Part shown: positions 14,782 through 21,675 of the stretch, one piece after another
How positions within the stretch are numbered: the stretch's first letter is position 1
Layout of the letters: each line of letters starts with the position of its first letter
Assembly: GCA_038235385.1 (NCBI GenBank)
Contig: JBBSTY010000060.1
Coordinates: forward strand, 1-22,749
Length of the DNA stretch: 22,749 bases
Source of the DNA: JBBSTY01 sp038235385
Lineage (GTDB): Bacteria > Actinomycetota > Acidimicrobiia > Acidimicrobiales > Acidimicrobilacustridaceae
Reading direction: 5' to 3'
Made by a program: the position numbers and the translations under genes
Notes under the pieces: model-generated
Seen by the model: the letters and a program-made list of their open reading frames with translations, nothing else
Told to the model about the DNA's origin: nothing
The model's database searches: none

Positions 14782-15858
14782 CTACTTCTTGGTCTTCTTG
14801 CGCGGACGGGGCGGGTGGTTCGTCGAGTGGGCGTAGGTGGTCGCCGACGCCGCCGCGCTGGCGGTCATCGCTTCGGCGCGACCGCCGGCCTCTGCGGTGT
14901 CGCCGTTCTTGGCGCCCGCCAACCGCTCCCGCAGGGCGACGTTGCGGGGCTCGCGCTCCTTGAACCAGGTCACCACCGGTGCGGCCACGAACACCGAGGA
15001 GTACACCCCCACGGCGAGCCCGACGGTGAGGGCGATGGCGAACTCCTGGAGCGTGACCGCACCCAGGATGAAGGCACCGACGACGAGCATCGAGAGCACG
15101 GGCAGCACCGACGTGACCGATGTGTTGATCGATCGCAACAGGACCTGGTTCAGCGACAGGTTCATCATGTCGGTGTAGGTCATGCGGCTGGCGAAGCCCA
15201 CCCGTCCCACGTTCTCCTGGACCTTGTCGTACACGACGACGGTGTCGTAGATGGAGTAGCCCAGGATGGTCAGGAAGGCGATGACGGTGGCGGGGGTGAC
15301 CTCGAAGGCGAAGATCGAGTACACGCCGAGACTGATGATGACGTCGTGGATGACCGAGACGAGCACGCCCACCGCCATCTTCCACTCGCCCCGGAACGTC
15401 AACGTGACGTAGCCGAGGATGGCGATGAGGAACACGATGAGGGCGCGGATCGCCGCCACGGTGATCTCGCCTCCCCAGGTGGGTCCGACGTTGCTGACCC
15501 CGACGTCGCCGACGGGCACTCCGGCCAGGTCGGCCAGGGCCTGGCGCACCTCGTCCTGGGTCTCCTGCGACTCGCTCGGCGCCTGCACCCGGACGGTGTC
15601 GGCGCCGACGATCTGGATCTTCGCCTCGCTCAGGCCCATCGGTCCGAGACCGTCGCGTGTGCGCTCGACCGTGAGCTCGGCCGACTTGACCTCCCACGAC
15701 GCGCCACCCTCGAAGTCGATGCCGAGGTTGAGACCACGCAGGGCCAGCGAGGCCACGCTCACCACCAGCACCAGGGCGGAGATGCGGACGCTCCACTTCC
15801 AGGCGGTGCGGAAGTTGATGTCGTTCTCGCCCCGATAGAGGCGAACGATCGACTTCAT
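14782..15858 (-). CDS. secF: Protein-export membrane protein SecF
   Basis: The 358-residue protein has six expected membrane helices. Helix 1 is at about 24-41, followed by LGIDFEGG (45-52), the conserved SecD/F motif opening the first periplasmic domain. VGPTWGGEI (124-132) precedes helix 2, and the helix 4-5 region contains FLTILGYSIYDTVVVYDKV and NQVLLRSINTSVTSVLPVL, the family signatures. With SecD it uses proton-motive force to pull proteins out of SecYEG on the outer face. The C-terminal tail is basic (RPRKKTKK). Its ATG overlaps the secD stop by four bases (ATGA, 15855-15858), so the two are translationally coupled. Confidence 0.97.
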   Translation of the reverse strand: MKSIVRLYRGENDINFRTAWKWSVRISALVLVVSVASLALRGLNLGIDFEGGASWEVKSAELTVERTRDGLGPMGLSEAKIQIVGADTVRVQAPSESQETQDEVRQALADLAGVPVGDVGVSNVGPTWGGEITVAAIRALIVFLIAILGYVTLTFRGEWKMAVGVLVSVIHDVIISLGVYSIFAFEVTPATVIAFLTILGYSIYDTVVVYDKVQENVGRVGFASRMTYTDMMNLSLNQVLLRSINTSVTSVLPVLSMLVVGAFILGAVTLQEFAIALTVGLAVGVYSSVFVAAPVVTWFKEREPRNVALRERLAGAKNGDTAEAGGRAEAMTASAAASATTYAHSTNHPPRPRKKTKK

Positions 15859-17738
15859 GATGGTGCTCCCGTGCGTGCCGGCTTGGTCGGTGCATCGGCA
15901 TCGGTGGATGGGTCGGGATCCTGATCGCCGCCGTTCGTGGTGCGACCCCGCGCTGCGCGCCGGCCGGAACCTTCGACCTGATGGGTGGCTTCGCCCGGGA
16001 GACCGAACCACCTCGGCCGGGTCCCGCACAGCTTGGCCCCGGTCGTGAGGAAGACGACCGGGCGCATGAAGAAGTACGAGGCGATGAGGTCGAGCAGGGT
16101 GGAGACACCGAGGAAGAAGGCGAAGCCTCGCACCGGGCCGACGGCCAGGAAGTAGAGCAGCGCCGCGCCCAGGATCGACGCGCCGTCGGCCTTGAGGATC
16201 GTGCCCATCGACGCGTGGAACGAGCGATCGACCGCGGAGCGGATCGTACGACCGTGGCGGATGTCCTCCCGGAGGTGCTCGTAGTACACGACGTTCGAGT
16301 CGAGCGACACACCGATCGATACGACGATGCCGGTGATGCCGGCGAGGGTGAGCGCCAGACCGGCGCTCGAACCCAGGAAGACGATGAGTGAGTAGAGGAA
16401 CATCGCCTCGACGCCCAGCTTCAGCACCGACAGCAACCCGAGGATCCGGTAGAAGAGGAACATGTAGATCCCGGCGAGCACGAGGCCCACCGCCCCGGCG
16501 ATCAGACCCGCCTTGAGCGAATCGATGCCGAGGGTCGCCGAGACGATCTGGATGGACTGGCGCTCGAGCTCGATGGGCAGCGAGCCGTAGCGGAGCGCCG
16601 TGGCGAGGGCGTTGGCCGAGTCCTGATCGAAGCTGCCGCTGATGTTGACCTGATCGGCCGAGAACGGGGTGAACGCCTGCTGGCCGGGCTGGATGGCCGG
16701 GGCCGAGATGACCCTCCCGTCGAGGGTGATCGCCTGCTGGCCGGTGGGGCAGGTGGCCGAGGCCGGCTTGCACTCACGGGCCGCGGCGTTGAACGCATCG
16801 ATGCCGTCCGCGCCCCCCTTGAACTTGGGGTTCACCGTCCACTTGCCGGTGTTGTCGATTCCGGCGGTCGCACCGTCGAGCGCGGCTCCGGTGAGCTGGG
16901 TCGGACCGAGCTGGTAGCGGGCGACCATGTTGCCGTCCTGGTCGTACTGCGGGAGCACGACGATCTGGTCGGCGACGTCCTGATCGCGCGTCGTGGTGGT
17001 GAGATCGCCGCTCGGTGCCTGCTGCGCCGCCGCTCCGAGGAGCGCGGGGTCGATGGTCGACGCGGTGGGGGCGACGGAGGGGTCGGTCGGCGTGGCGGAG
17101 GGATCGATCGGCGTGACGGTGGAGTCGTCGGGGATGTCGGTGACCTCGGGGGGCGTGGTCGTGGGCGCGATCTGGACGCCGGCGGCGCTCTCGCCTTCGA
17201 CCCACCCCTGCGGCGACGACGCGCCCTCGTCGGTGGCCGGTGGATCGGTGGGGGTCACCGTGGTCGTGCTCTCCGGTATCGACTGCTGCGCCGGCGCCGG
17301 GCTCGATCCGGGGTCGGGAACCGGTGTGGTGCCCGGCACGCCCGTGCCCGGCGACGTCTCGTTGTCGGCAGCGGTGGTGCCATCGGGCGCCAACACCTGG
17401 AGCACCGGGCGGAAGCGCAGCTCGGCGGTCTGACCCACCAGGTCGATCGCCTGATCCGTGTCCTTCACCCCGGCGATGTTGACGAGGATGTTGTTGCCCT
17501 GACGGGTGATCTCGGGCTCGGCGACCCCGAGCGAGTCGATGCGCTGCCGCATGATGGCGATCGCCTGGTTGAGCTCGTCGTCGCCCGCCGAGGTCTTGGG
17601 GGTGAGCACGACGGAGACCCCACCCTGGAGGTCGAGGCCCAGGAGGGGCGCGTTCCCGCTGCGCAGGGTGAGGCCCAGCGCGAGGACGCCGAGCAGCACG
17701 AACACCGTGAGTTGGATGATGGCTTTGCGGCGCCGCAT
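15855..17738 (-). CDS. secD: Protein translocase subunit SecD with a long low-complexity insertion
   Basis: The 627-residue protein starts at ATG 17738, just before the first helix (about 7-24). LGLDLQGGVSVVL (33-45) opens the P1 domain; MRQRIDSLGVAEPEI is the conserved periplasmic helix. Residues about 117-250 are a Thr/Pro/Ser/Asp-rich insertion that interrupts P1 before it resumes at DQIVVLPQYD. The domain ends with SGSFDQDSANALATALRYGSLP, followed by five helices with VSIGVSLDSNVVYYEHLRED and FRxSFHASMGTI-like sequence (SFHASMGTILKADGAS). The C-terminal tail is polar. SecD partners SecF, with which it overlaps by 4 bp. An upstream in-frame extension exists but is unlike SecD. A separate promoter and short leader are predicted. 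Confidence 0.96.
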   Translation of the reverse strand: MRRRKAIIQLTVFVLLGVLALGLTLRSGNAPLLGLDLQGGVSVVLTPKTSAGDDELNQAIAIMRQRIDSLGVAEPEITRQGNNILVNIAGVKDTDQAIDLVGQTAELRFRPVLQVLAPDGTTAADNETSPGTGVPGTTPVPDPGSSPAPAQQSIPESTTTVTPTDPPATDEGASSPQGWVEGESAAGVQIAPTTTPPEVTDIPDDSTVTPIDPSATPTDPSVAPTASTIDPALLGAAAQQAPSGDLTTTTRDQDVADQIVVLPQYDQDGNMVARYQLGPTQLTGAALDGATAGIDNTGKWTVNPKFKGGADGIDAFNAAARECKPASATCPTGQQAITLDGRVISAPAIQPGQQAFTPFSADQVNISGSFDQDSANALATALRYGSLPIELERQSIQIVSATLGIDSLKAGLIAGAVGLVLAGIYMFLFYRILGLLSVLKLGVEAMFLYSLIVFLGSSAGLALTLAGITGIVVSIGVSLDSNVVYYEHLREDIRHGRTIRSAVDRSFHASMGTILKADGASILGAALLYFLAVGPVRGFAFFLGVSTLLDLIASYFFMRPVVFLTTGAKLCGTRPRWFGLPGEATHQVEGSGRRAARGRTTNGGDQDPDPSTDADAPTKPARTGAPS

Positions 17739-17781
17739 GATGGGCTCGATCGTCTCCCGTGCATCTGGTTTCGGCGGACAG

Positions 17782-17795
17782 GCCCCGAAAGGGGC
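17782..17795 (-). promoter_or_regulatory. Hairpin in the secD leader
   Basis: GCCCC-TTTC-GGGGC forms a perfect 5-bp stem with a 4-nt loop (GAAA on the other strand), 43 nt before the secD start codon and inside the predicted leader. It could affect mRNA stability or translation; function is not known. Confidence 0.4.
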
Positions 17796-17838
17796 ATCGC
17801 CGGCCGGCGCGGTCACGATCCGCGCGAAGGGCAGGAGC

Positions 17839-17844
17839 AGGGTA
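17839..17844 (-). promoter_or_regulatory. Candidate secD -10 element
   Basis: TACCCT on the minus strand matches the -10 pattern seen before rarA. Transcription from about 17832 would give a leader of about 94 nt before the secD ATG. No clear -35 is visible. Confidence 0.35.
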
Positions 17845-18087
17845 GTCCAGGCCTCCCCCGCCACCGAATCACCCCTGCGGCGCCGCACCCGGCGCCTGCG
17901 GTGCGACGCGGACGACGGGAATCGCCGTTGACGTCGCGGTGGCTCGAACGGGTCACGACGAGCGGCGCGTCGGACTGCTACGCCACCCTCGTCGACCCCA
18001 CCCGGCCACCAACACCTCGTCCTGCTCCCAGGAACCCACACCGGCCAGGTGCCCGCTGCGGGTACGACGCCGTCGCCCGAACCGGGA

Positions 18088-19218
18088 TCACGACCAGGCG
18101 GAGGCGACCTCGGCGCGCATGTCGTCGAGGCGTCCGGCGATGATCGCGGCGCGTGCCCGTTCGACCAGGCGAAGGGTCCAGGACACGTTGTGGATCGTCA
18201 GCAGGCGACCAGCGGTGGGTTCGGAGACGTAGAGGAGGTGGCGCAGGTACGAGCGTGACCAGCGACGGCACACGACGCACCCGCACGACGGATCGAGCGG
18301 ACCCGGGTCGCGGGCGTGACGGGCGTTGCGCAGGTTCATGCGACCCGCATCGGTGAGGATGGTGCCGTGGCGAGCCAGGCGGGTCGGCAGCACGCAGTCG
18401 AACATGTCGACCCCGAGCGCGATCCCCTCGATCAGACCGATCGGATCGCCCACGCCCATCAGGTATCGCGGGCGGTCACGAGGCAGGACGTCGATGGCCG
18501 CGGCGAGCGCCGGCAGCATCTGCTCGCGCGGCTCGCCCACCGACAACCCGCCGATGCCGTAGCCGTCGAAGCCGATCTCCACGGTGCGCTCGGCGCTCTC
18601 GCGACGCAGGTCGATGTCGACGCCGCCCTGCACGATGCCGAAGAGCGCCTGTCCGCTCCCCTGCTCACGCCCCGGCCGATGGGCCTCGAGCGCTCGGCGG
18701 GCCCAGAGCGCCGATCGATCGACCGCCGCCTGCACCACCTCGGGTGCCGATGGCAGTGGCGGGCACACGTCGAGCACCATCTGGATGTCCGCACCCAGGT
18801 TGCGCTGCACCGCCACAGCCCGTTCCGGGGTGAGGTGGTACCGGGTGCCGTCGTAGGTCGACGCGAAGGTCGCTCCCTCGTCGTCGACCTTGGGTTCGAG
18901 CGAGAAGATCTGGTAGCCGCCCGAATCGGTGAGCACGTGGCCGCGCCAGTCCATGAACGGGTGCAGGCCGCCCATCTCGGCGATGAGCTCGTCACCCGGG
19001 CGCAGCATCAGGTGGTACGTGTTGCCCAGCATCACCTGCACGCCCAGGTCCTCGAGGTCGAGCGACGACAGCGTCCGGACCGTGGCCCGGGTCCCGACCG
19101 GCATGAAGCACGGGGTGGTGAACGATCCCCGCGCCGTGGTCACGACGCCCGCCCGGCCGAACCCGTCGGTGGCCTCCACCGCGATCGCCGTCTTGGTGTC
19201 GTCCAGGCCCGCGCTCAC
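18088..19218 (-). CDS. tgt: Queuine/preQ1 tRNA-guanine transglycosylase
   Basis: The 376-residue enzyme exchanges G34 of GUN-anticodon tRNAs for preQ1 in queuosine synthesis. Bacterial Tgt signatures are all present: LTDSGGYQIFSL with Asp98 (general acid/base), FGIVQGG, GGLSVGE, and MFDCVLPTRLARHGT with the nucleophile Asp274. The zinc site is intact: Cys312, Cys314 and Cys317 in CGCVVC, then His343 after 25 residues. The frame stays open upstream to 19284, but GTG 19218 gives family length and has GGGGGAGG about nine bases upstream; GTG 19227 lies too close to it. The gene follows queA, its pathway successor, and precedes secD. Confidence 0.96.
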   Translation of the reverse strand: MSAGLDDTKTAIAVEATDGFGRAGVVTTARGSFTTPCFMPVGTRATVRTLSSLDLEDLGVQVMLGNTYHLMLRPGDELIAEMGGLHPFMDWRGHVLTDSGGYQIFSLEPKVDDEGATFASTYDGTRYHLTPERAVAVQRNLGADIQMVLDVCPPLPSAPEVVQAAVDRSALWARRALEAHRPGREQGSGQALFGIVQGGVDIDLRRESAERTVEIGFDGYGIGGLSVGEPREQMLPALAAAIDVLPRDRPRYLMGVGDPIGLIEGIALGVDMFDCVLPTRLARHGTILTDAGRMNLRNARHARDPGPLDPSCGCVVCRRWSRSYLRHLLYVSEPTAGRLLTIHNVSWTLRLVERARAAIIAGRLDDMRAEVASAWS

Positions 19219-19231
19219 CGTCGACACCCTC

Positions 19232-19296
19232 CCCCACCCCGAACTTGCAGCGGTGGGCACACTATTCGCTGCTGAGAGCTGCAATTTCGGGTGGGG
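19232..19296. repeat. Long imperfect inverted repeat in front of tgt
   Basis: Arms of about 20 and 19 bp (19232-19251 and 19278-19296) are complementary except for one mismatch and one bulged base; each centres on TTGCAGC and ends in a run like CCCCACCC. The 26-bp spacer contains TAGTGT on the minus strand (19259-19264), a possible tgt -10, so the arms would flank the promoter. In RNA it would fold into an 18-pair hairpin starting five bases after the queA stop. It could be an operator, an attenuator or a terminator for queA; no U-run follows. Confidence 0.7.
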
Positions 19297-19300
19297 TGGC

Positions 19301-20389
19301 TCATGCGCCGCGACCGCGGTGGAGGAGCATGGCGTCGCCGAACGACAGGAATCGGTACGAGTCGGCGAGCGCGGCGGCGTAGAGCCGACGCCAGCGCGGG
19401 CCGACGAGCGCGTCGATCAGGACCAGCAACGACGACCGCGGTTGGTGGAAGTTGGTCAGGAGCAGATCGACCACGGCGAACTGGTGGTCGCCCCGGATGA
19501 ACAGATCGGTTCGGGCGTCGAGCTCGCCCCGCGTCGCGGCGGATTCGAGCGCCCGGAGCGCCGTGGTCCCCACCACCACGACGCGTCCGCCGCCGGCGCG
19601 GGTCGCGCCCACCGCATCCCAGGTCGCCTTCGGCACGCGGTACCGCTCGGTGTGCATCCGGTGGTCCTCGATGTGATCGACCGTGATGGGCCGGAACGTG
19701 TCGAGCCCGACCTGCAGCTCCACCGGGAGAACGGGTACCTGGGCGGCGGCGAGGCGCTCCAGCAGACCGGTGGTGAGGTGCAGCCCGGCGGTGGGGGCGG
19801 CGGCCGAGCCCGGCTCGCCGGCGTACACCGTCTGGTAGCGCTCCGCGTCGATGAGCGGCACCGTGATGTACGGCGGCAGCGGGATCGCTCCGATGCCCCC
19901 GATGGCGGCGAGCTCGGTCGCGCGGTCCCAACCCGTTGCCGAGCTGGCGCCGTCCTGGAGCGACCGTCCCGGCACGATGCGCACCACCCGGCGCCCGTCG
20001 CCGAGGTCGTCGAGCACCTCGACGACGACATCGACGGGCACGCCATCCGTCGTCGGGACCAGCCGGGTGCCGGGTGTCAGCTTGCGGCTCGGACGGACCA
20101 GCGCCAGCCACCCGTCGACCGGGTCAGGTCCGCGGTGCTCGAGCAACAGGACCTCCGCCGCTCCCCCGGTCGCCCGACGCAGCGACAGCCGGGCGGGCAG
20201 GACCCGGGTGTCGTTCACGACGACCAGGTCCTTCGGGGTCAGCATCGAGGGCAGATCACGGACGTGGAGGTGCTCGGGTTCGGCTCCCGGTCCCCCGTCG
20301 ACGAGCAGCCGGGCTGCGTCACGCGGCTCGATGGGCACCTGCGCGATCCGACCGGCGGGCAGGTCGTAGTCGAAGGCGGCGGTCTCCAC
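19301..20389 (-). CDS. queA: S-adenosylmethionine:tRNA ribosyltransferase-isomerase
   Basis: The 362-residue enzyme moves the ribosyl group of SAM onto preQ1-tRNA to form epoxyqueuosine, the step after Tgt. Family signatures run in order: FDYDLPAGRIAQ (6-17), VVNDTRVLPARL (57-68), AAPTAGLHLT (197-206), GLDTFRPI (228-235), HRMHTERY (243-250), VGTTALRALES (273-283) and VDLLLTNFHQPRSSLL (307-322). GTG 20389 is chosen because TAGGGT lies seven bases upstream and the FDYDLP motif then falls near the usual position; GTG 20398 is less likely. tgt follows 82 bp downstream on the same strand, beyond a large inverted repeat. Confidence 0.96.
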   Translation of the reverse strand: METAAFDYDLPAGRIAQVPIEPRDAARLLVDGGPGAEPEHLHVRDLPSMLTPKDLVVVNDTRVLPARLSLRRATGGAAEVLLLEHRGPDPVDGWLALVRPSRKLTPGTRLVPTTDGVPVDVVVEVLDDLGDGRRVVRIVPGRSLQDGASSATGWDRATELAAIGGIGAIPLPPYITVPLIDAERYQTVYAGEPGSAAAPTAGLHLTTGLLERLAAAQVPVLPVELQVGLDTFRPITVDHIEDHRMHTERYRVPKATWDAVGATRAGGGRVVVVGTTALRALESAATRGELDARTDLFIRGDHQFAVVDLLLTNFHQPRSSLLVLIDALVGPRWRRLYAAALADSYRFLSFGDAMLLHRGRGA

Positions 20390-20396
20390 CGTCGGC

Positions 20397-20402
20397 ACCC
20401 TA
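20397..20402 (-). promoter_or_regulatory. queA -10 element, leaderless type
   Basis: TAGGGT on the minus strand sits seven bases before GTG 20389. No Shine-Dalgarno sequence or -35 is obvious. Confidence 0.5.
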
Positions 20403-20446
20403 CCGGCGAGGTCTTCGAGCGCTTCCACCGAGGCGACGGGGCGCCG

Positions 20447-20512
20447 CCCGACCCCGACACCGACCCCGACACCGACGCCCGACACCCGACCGAGACCGAC
20501 GCCGACGCCGAG
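20447..20512. repeat. Degenerate CCGAC hexamer repeat upstream of queA
   Basis: Five in-phase NCCGAC hexamers run from 20447 to 20476, then two 7-base versions, then diverged copies to about 20512. The tract lies about 45-110 bp upstream of the queA -10 in the 143-bp gap after the DUF4436 gene. Confidence 0.7.
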
Positions 20513-20532
20513 GCGGACTCGGCCGCCGGCTC

Positions 20533-21501
20533 CTACTCCGAGGCCGGGGCGAGGTCGACGTCGGGTTCGTCGGTTGGACCGCCGGTCGCAAGCGGGCGGG
20601 GCTCGTCGGGTGGATCGCCGGCCGGCGTCGCGCCGGGGATGTTGGTGCTGGCGAGGTAGAAGGTGACGAGCGCCGCGAGGCACAGGGCCACGATGAGCTC
20701 GGCCCAGAAGAACGACACGTAGTCGAAGTAGACGCCGATCGGCGGGCTGCCCGGCGCCGCCGCCCGGAAGCTGGCGAACGCGAAGAGCATCGCCGCGAGC
20801 CACGCCAGGTGACGGGTCTCCCATTCGCGGTGGCCGAGCACGACCACGAGGACGACGGCGACGATGGCCGCCGTGAGCAGCCAGTAGATGCCCATCATGA
20901 TCGAGGCCCACACCACCGACGGCGGGCTGCGGTCGACGGAGTACGTGATGCCGGCGACCTCGACGTCGCCGCCGACGTCGGTGTCGACTGCGGCGACGAC
21001 GTCGAACCCGCTCGACGCGTCCACCATCACCACGGTCATCGGCACCGTCTCGGAGGCGACCACGTCGGCGAAGGTGTTCGGGGTTCCGGCAACGGCGAGC
21101 ATGGCGAACTCGCCGGAGTAGGTGTCGAACGGGTACGCGCTGACGTTGCCCCGCTCGAAGCGGATCTCGCCTGCGTCTTCCGCCGTGGTCAACGGGTCGG
21201 GTTCGACCCGCAGGGGCGCGATGCCCTCGACGTCGGCGAGCACCGAGATCCCACCGTCGGGGATGGGATCGGAGCCGGGCACGGCCGCCAACCGGACCTT
21301 CATGACGCCCCGGTTGGCGTCGACATCGTCGATCACCACGCGGACGACGACCACGCCGGTGCCCTCGGTCGCGATGGTGACGGCGGACGAACCATCGCCG
21401 GGCACCAGCACCACCATGTTCACCCCGGCGATGAGCACCGTTGCCAGGACCACGGCGACGAGGACCCGTCGTCCCACGTTCGCCGCTCTCCGTGCTCGCA
21501 T
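20533..21501 (-). CDS. DUF4436 family membrane protein
   Basis: The 322-residue protein has an N-terminal transmembrane helix (about 12-33), an extracytoplasmic beta-rich domain (about 40-195) with the family motif YPFDTY at 123-128, and three further helices (about 197-223, 231-247, 261-284). Between the last two, SPPIGVYFDYVSFFWAE is typical of DUF4436, an actinobacterial family of unknown function. The tail is acidic and Pro-rich. ATG 21501 is favoured over ATG 21525 because TACCGT lies six bases upstream and no Shine-Dalgarno sequence is present. Neighbours on the same strand are queA and an acyl-CoA synthetase; nothing links it to either by function. Confidence 0.82.
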   Translation of the reverse strand: MRARRAANVGRRVLVAVVLATVLIAGVNMVVLVPGDGSSAVTIATEGTGVVVVRVVIDDVDANRGVMKVRLAAVPGSDPIPDGGISVLADVEGIAPLRVEPDPLTTAEDAGEIRFERGNVSAYPFDTYSGEFAMLAVAGTPNTFADVVASETVPMTVVMVDASSGFDVVAAVDTDVGGDVEVAGITYSVDRSPPSVVWASIMMGIYWLLTAAIVAVVLVVVLGHREWETRHLAWLAAMLFAFASFRAAAPGSPPIGVYFDYVSFFWAELIVALCLAALVTFYLASTNIPGATPAGDPPDEPRPLATGGPTDEPDVDLAPASE

Positions 21502-21507
21502 CGACCC

Positions 21508-21513
21508 ACGGTA
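21508..21513 (-). promoter_or_regulatory. DUF4436 gene -10 element, leaderless type
   Basis: TACCGT on the minus strand ends six bases before ATG 21501, which places the transcription start at the start codon. It decides the start over ATG 21525. Confidence 0.6.
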
Positions 21514-21675
21514 GTTCCCGCCCATCTGGGGCTCATCGACCCGGCCGACCGCACCCTCGCCCGATCCGCGACGGCGTCGCCGTCAGCATCGCCGTCGCAG
21601 GAGCGAACGCCGTCACGAGCGATGAGGCGTCAGCGCCAGCGCCTGCGAGCCGGGGTCGGACCTCGACGCGAGTGG

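Larger units (their letters stand above)
17739..18087 (-). other. tgt-secD intergenic region without yajC
   Basis: This 349-bp stretch contains no convincing gene on either strand. In many bacteria yajC lies here. The minus strand offers only an in-frame extension of secD and short frames without membrane helices or a Shine-Dalgarno sequence. It contains a candidate secD promoter and a leader hairpin, given separately; 17850-18087 otherwise shows nothing I can support. Confidence 0.6.

Noticed and set aside
17739..18087. SecDF-controlling arrest peptide or YajC
   Set aside because: Short frames here lack a Shine-Dalgarno sequence, a membrane helix and a recognisable RAPP/RAPG-like arrest motif; the longest is only an in-frame extension of secD.
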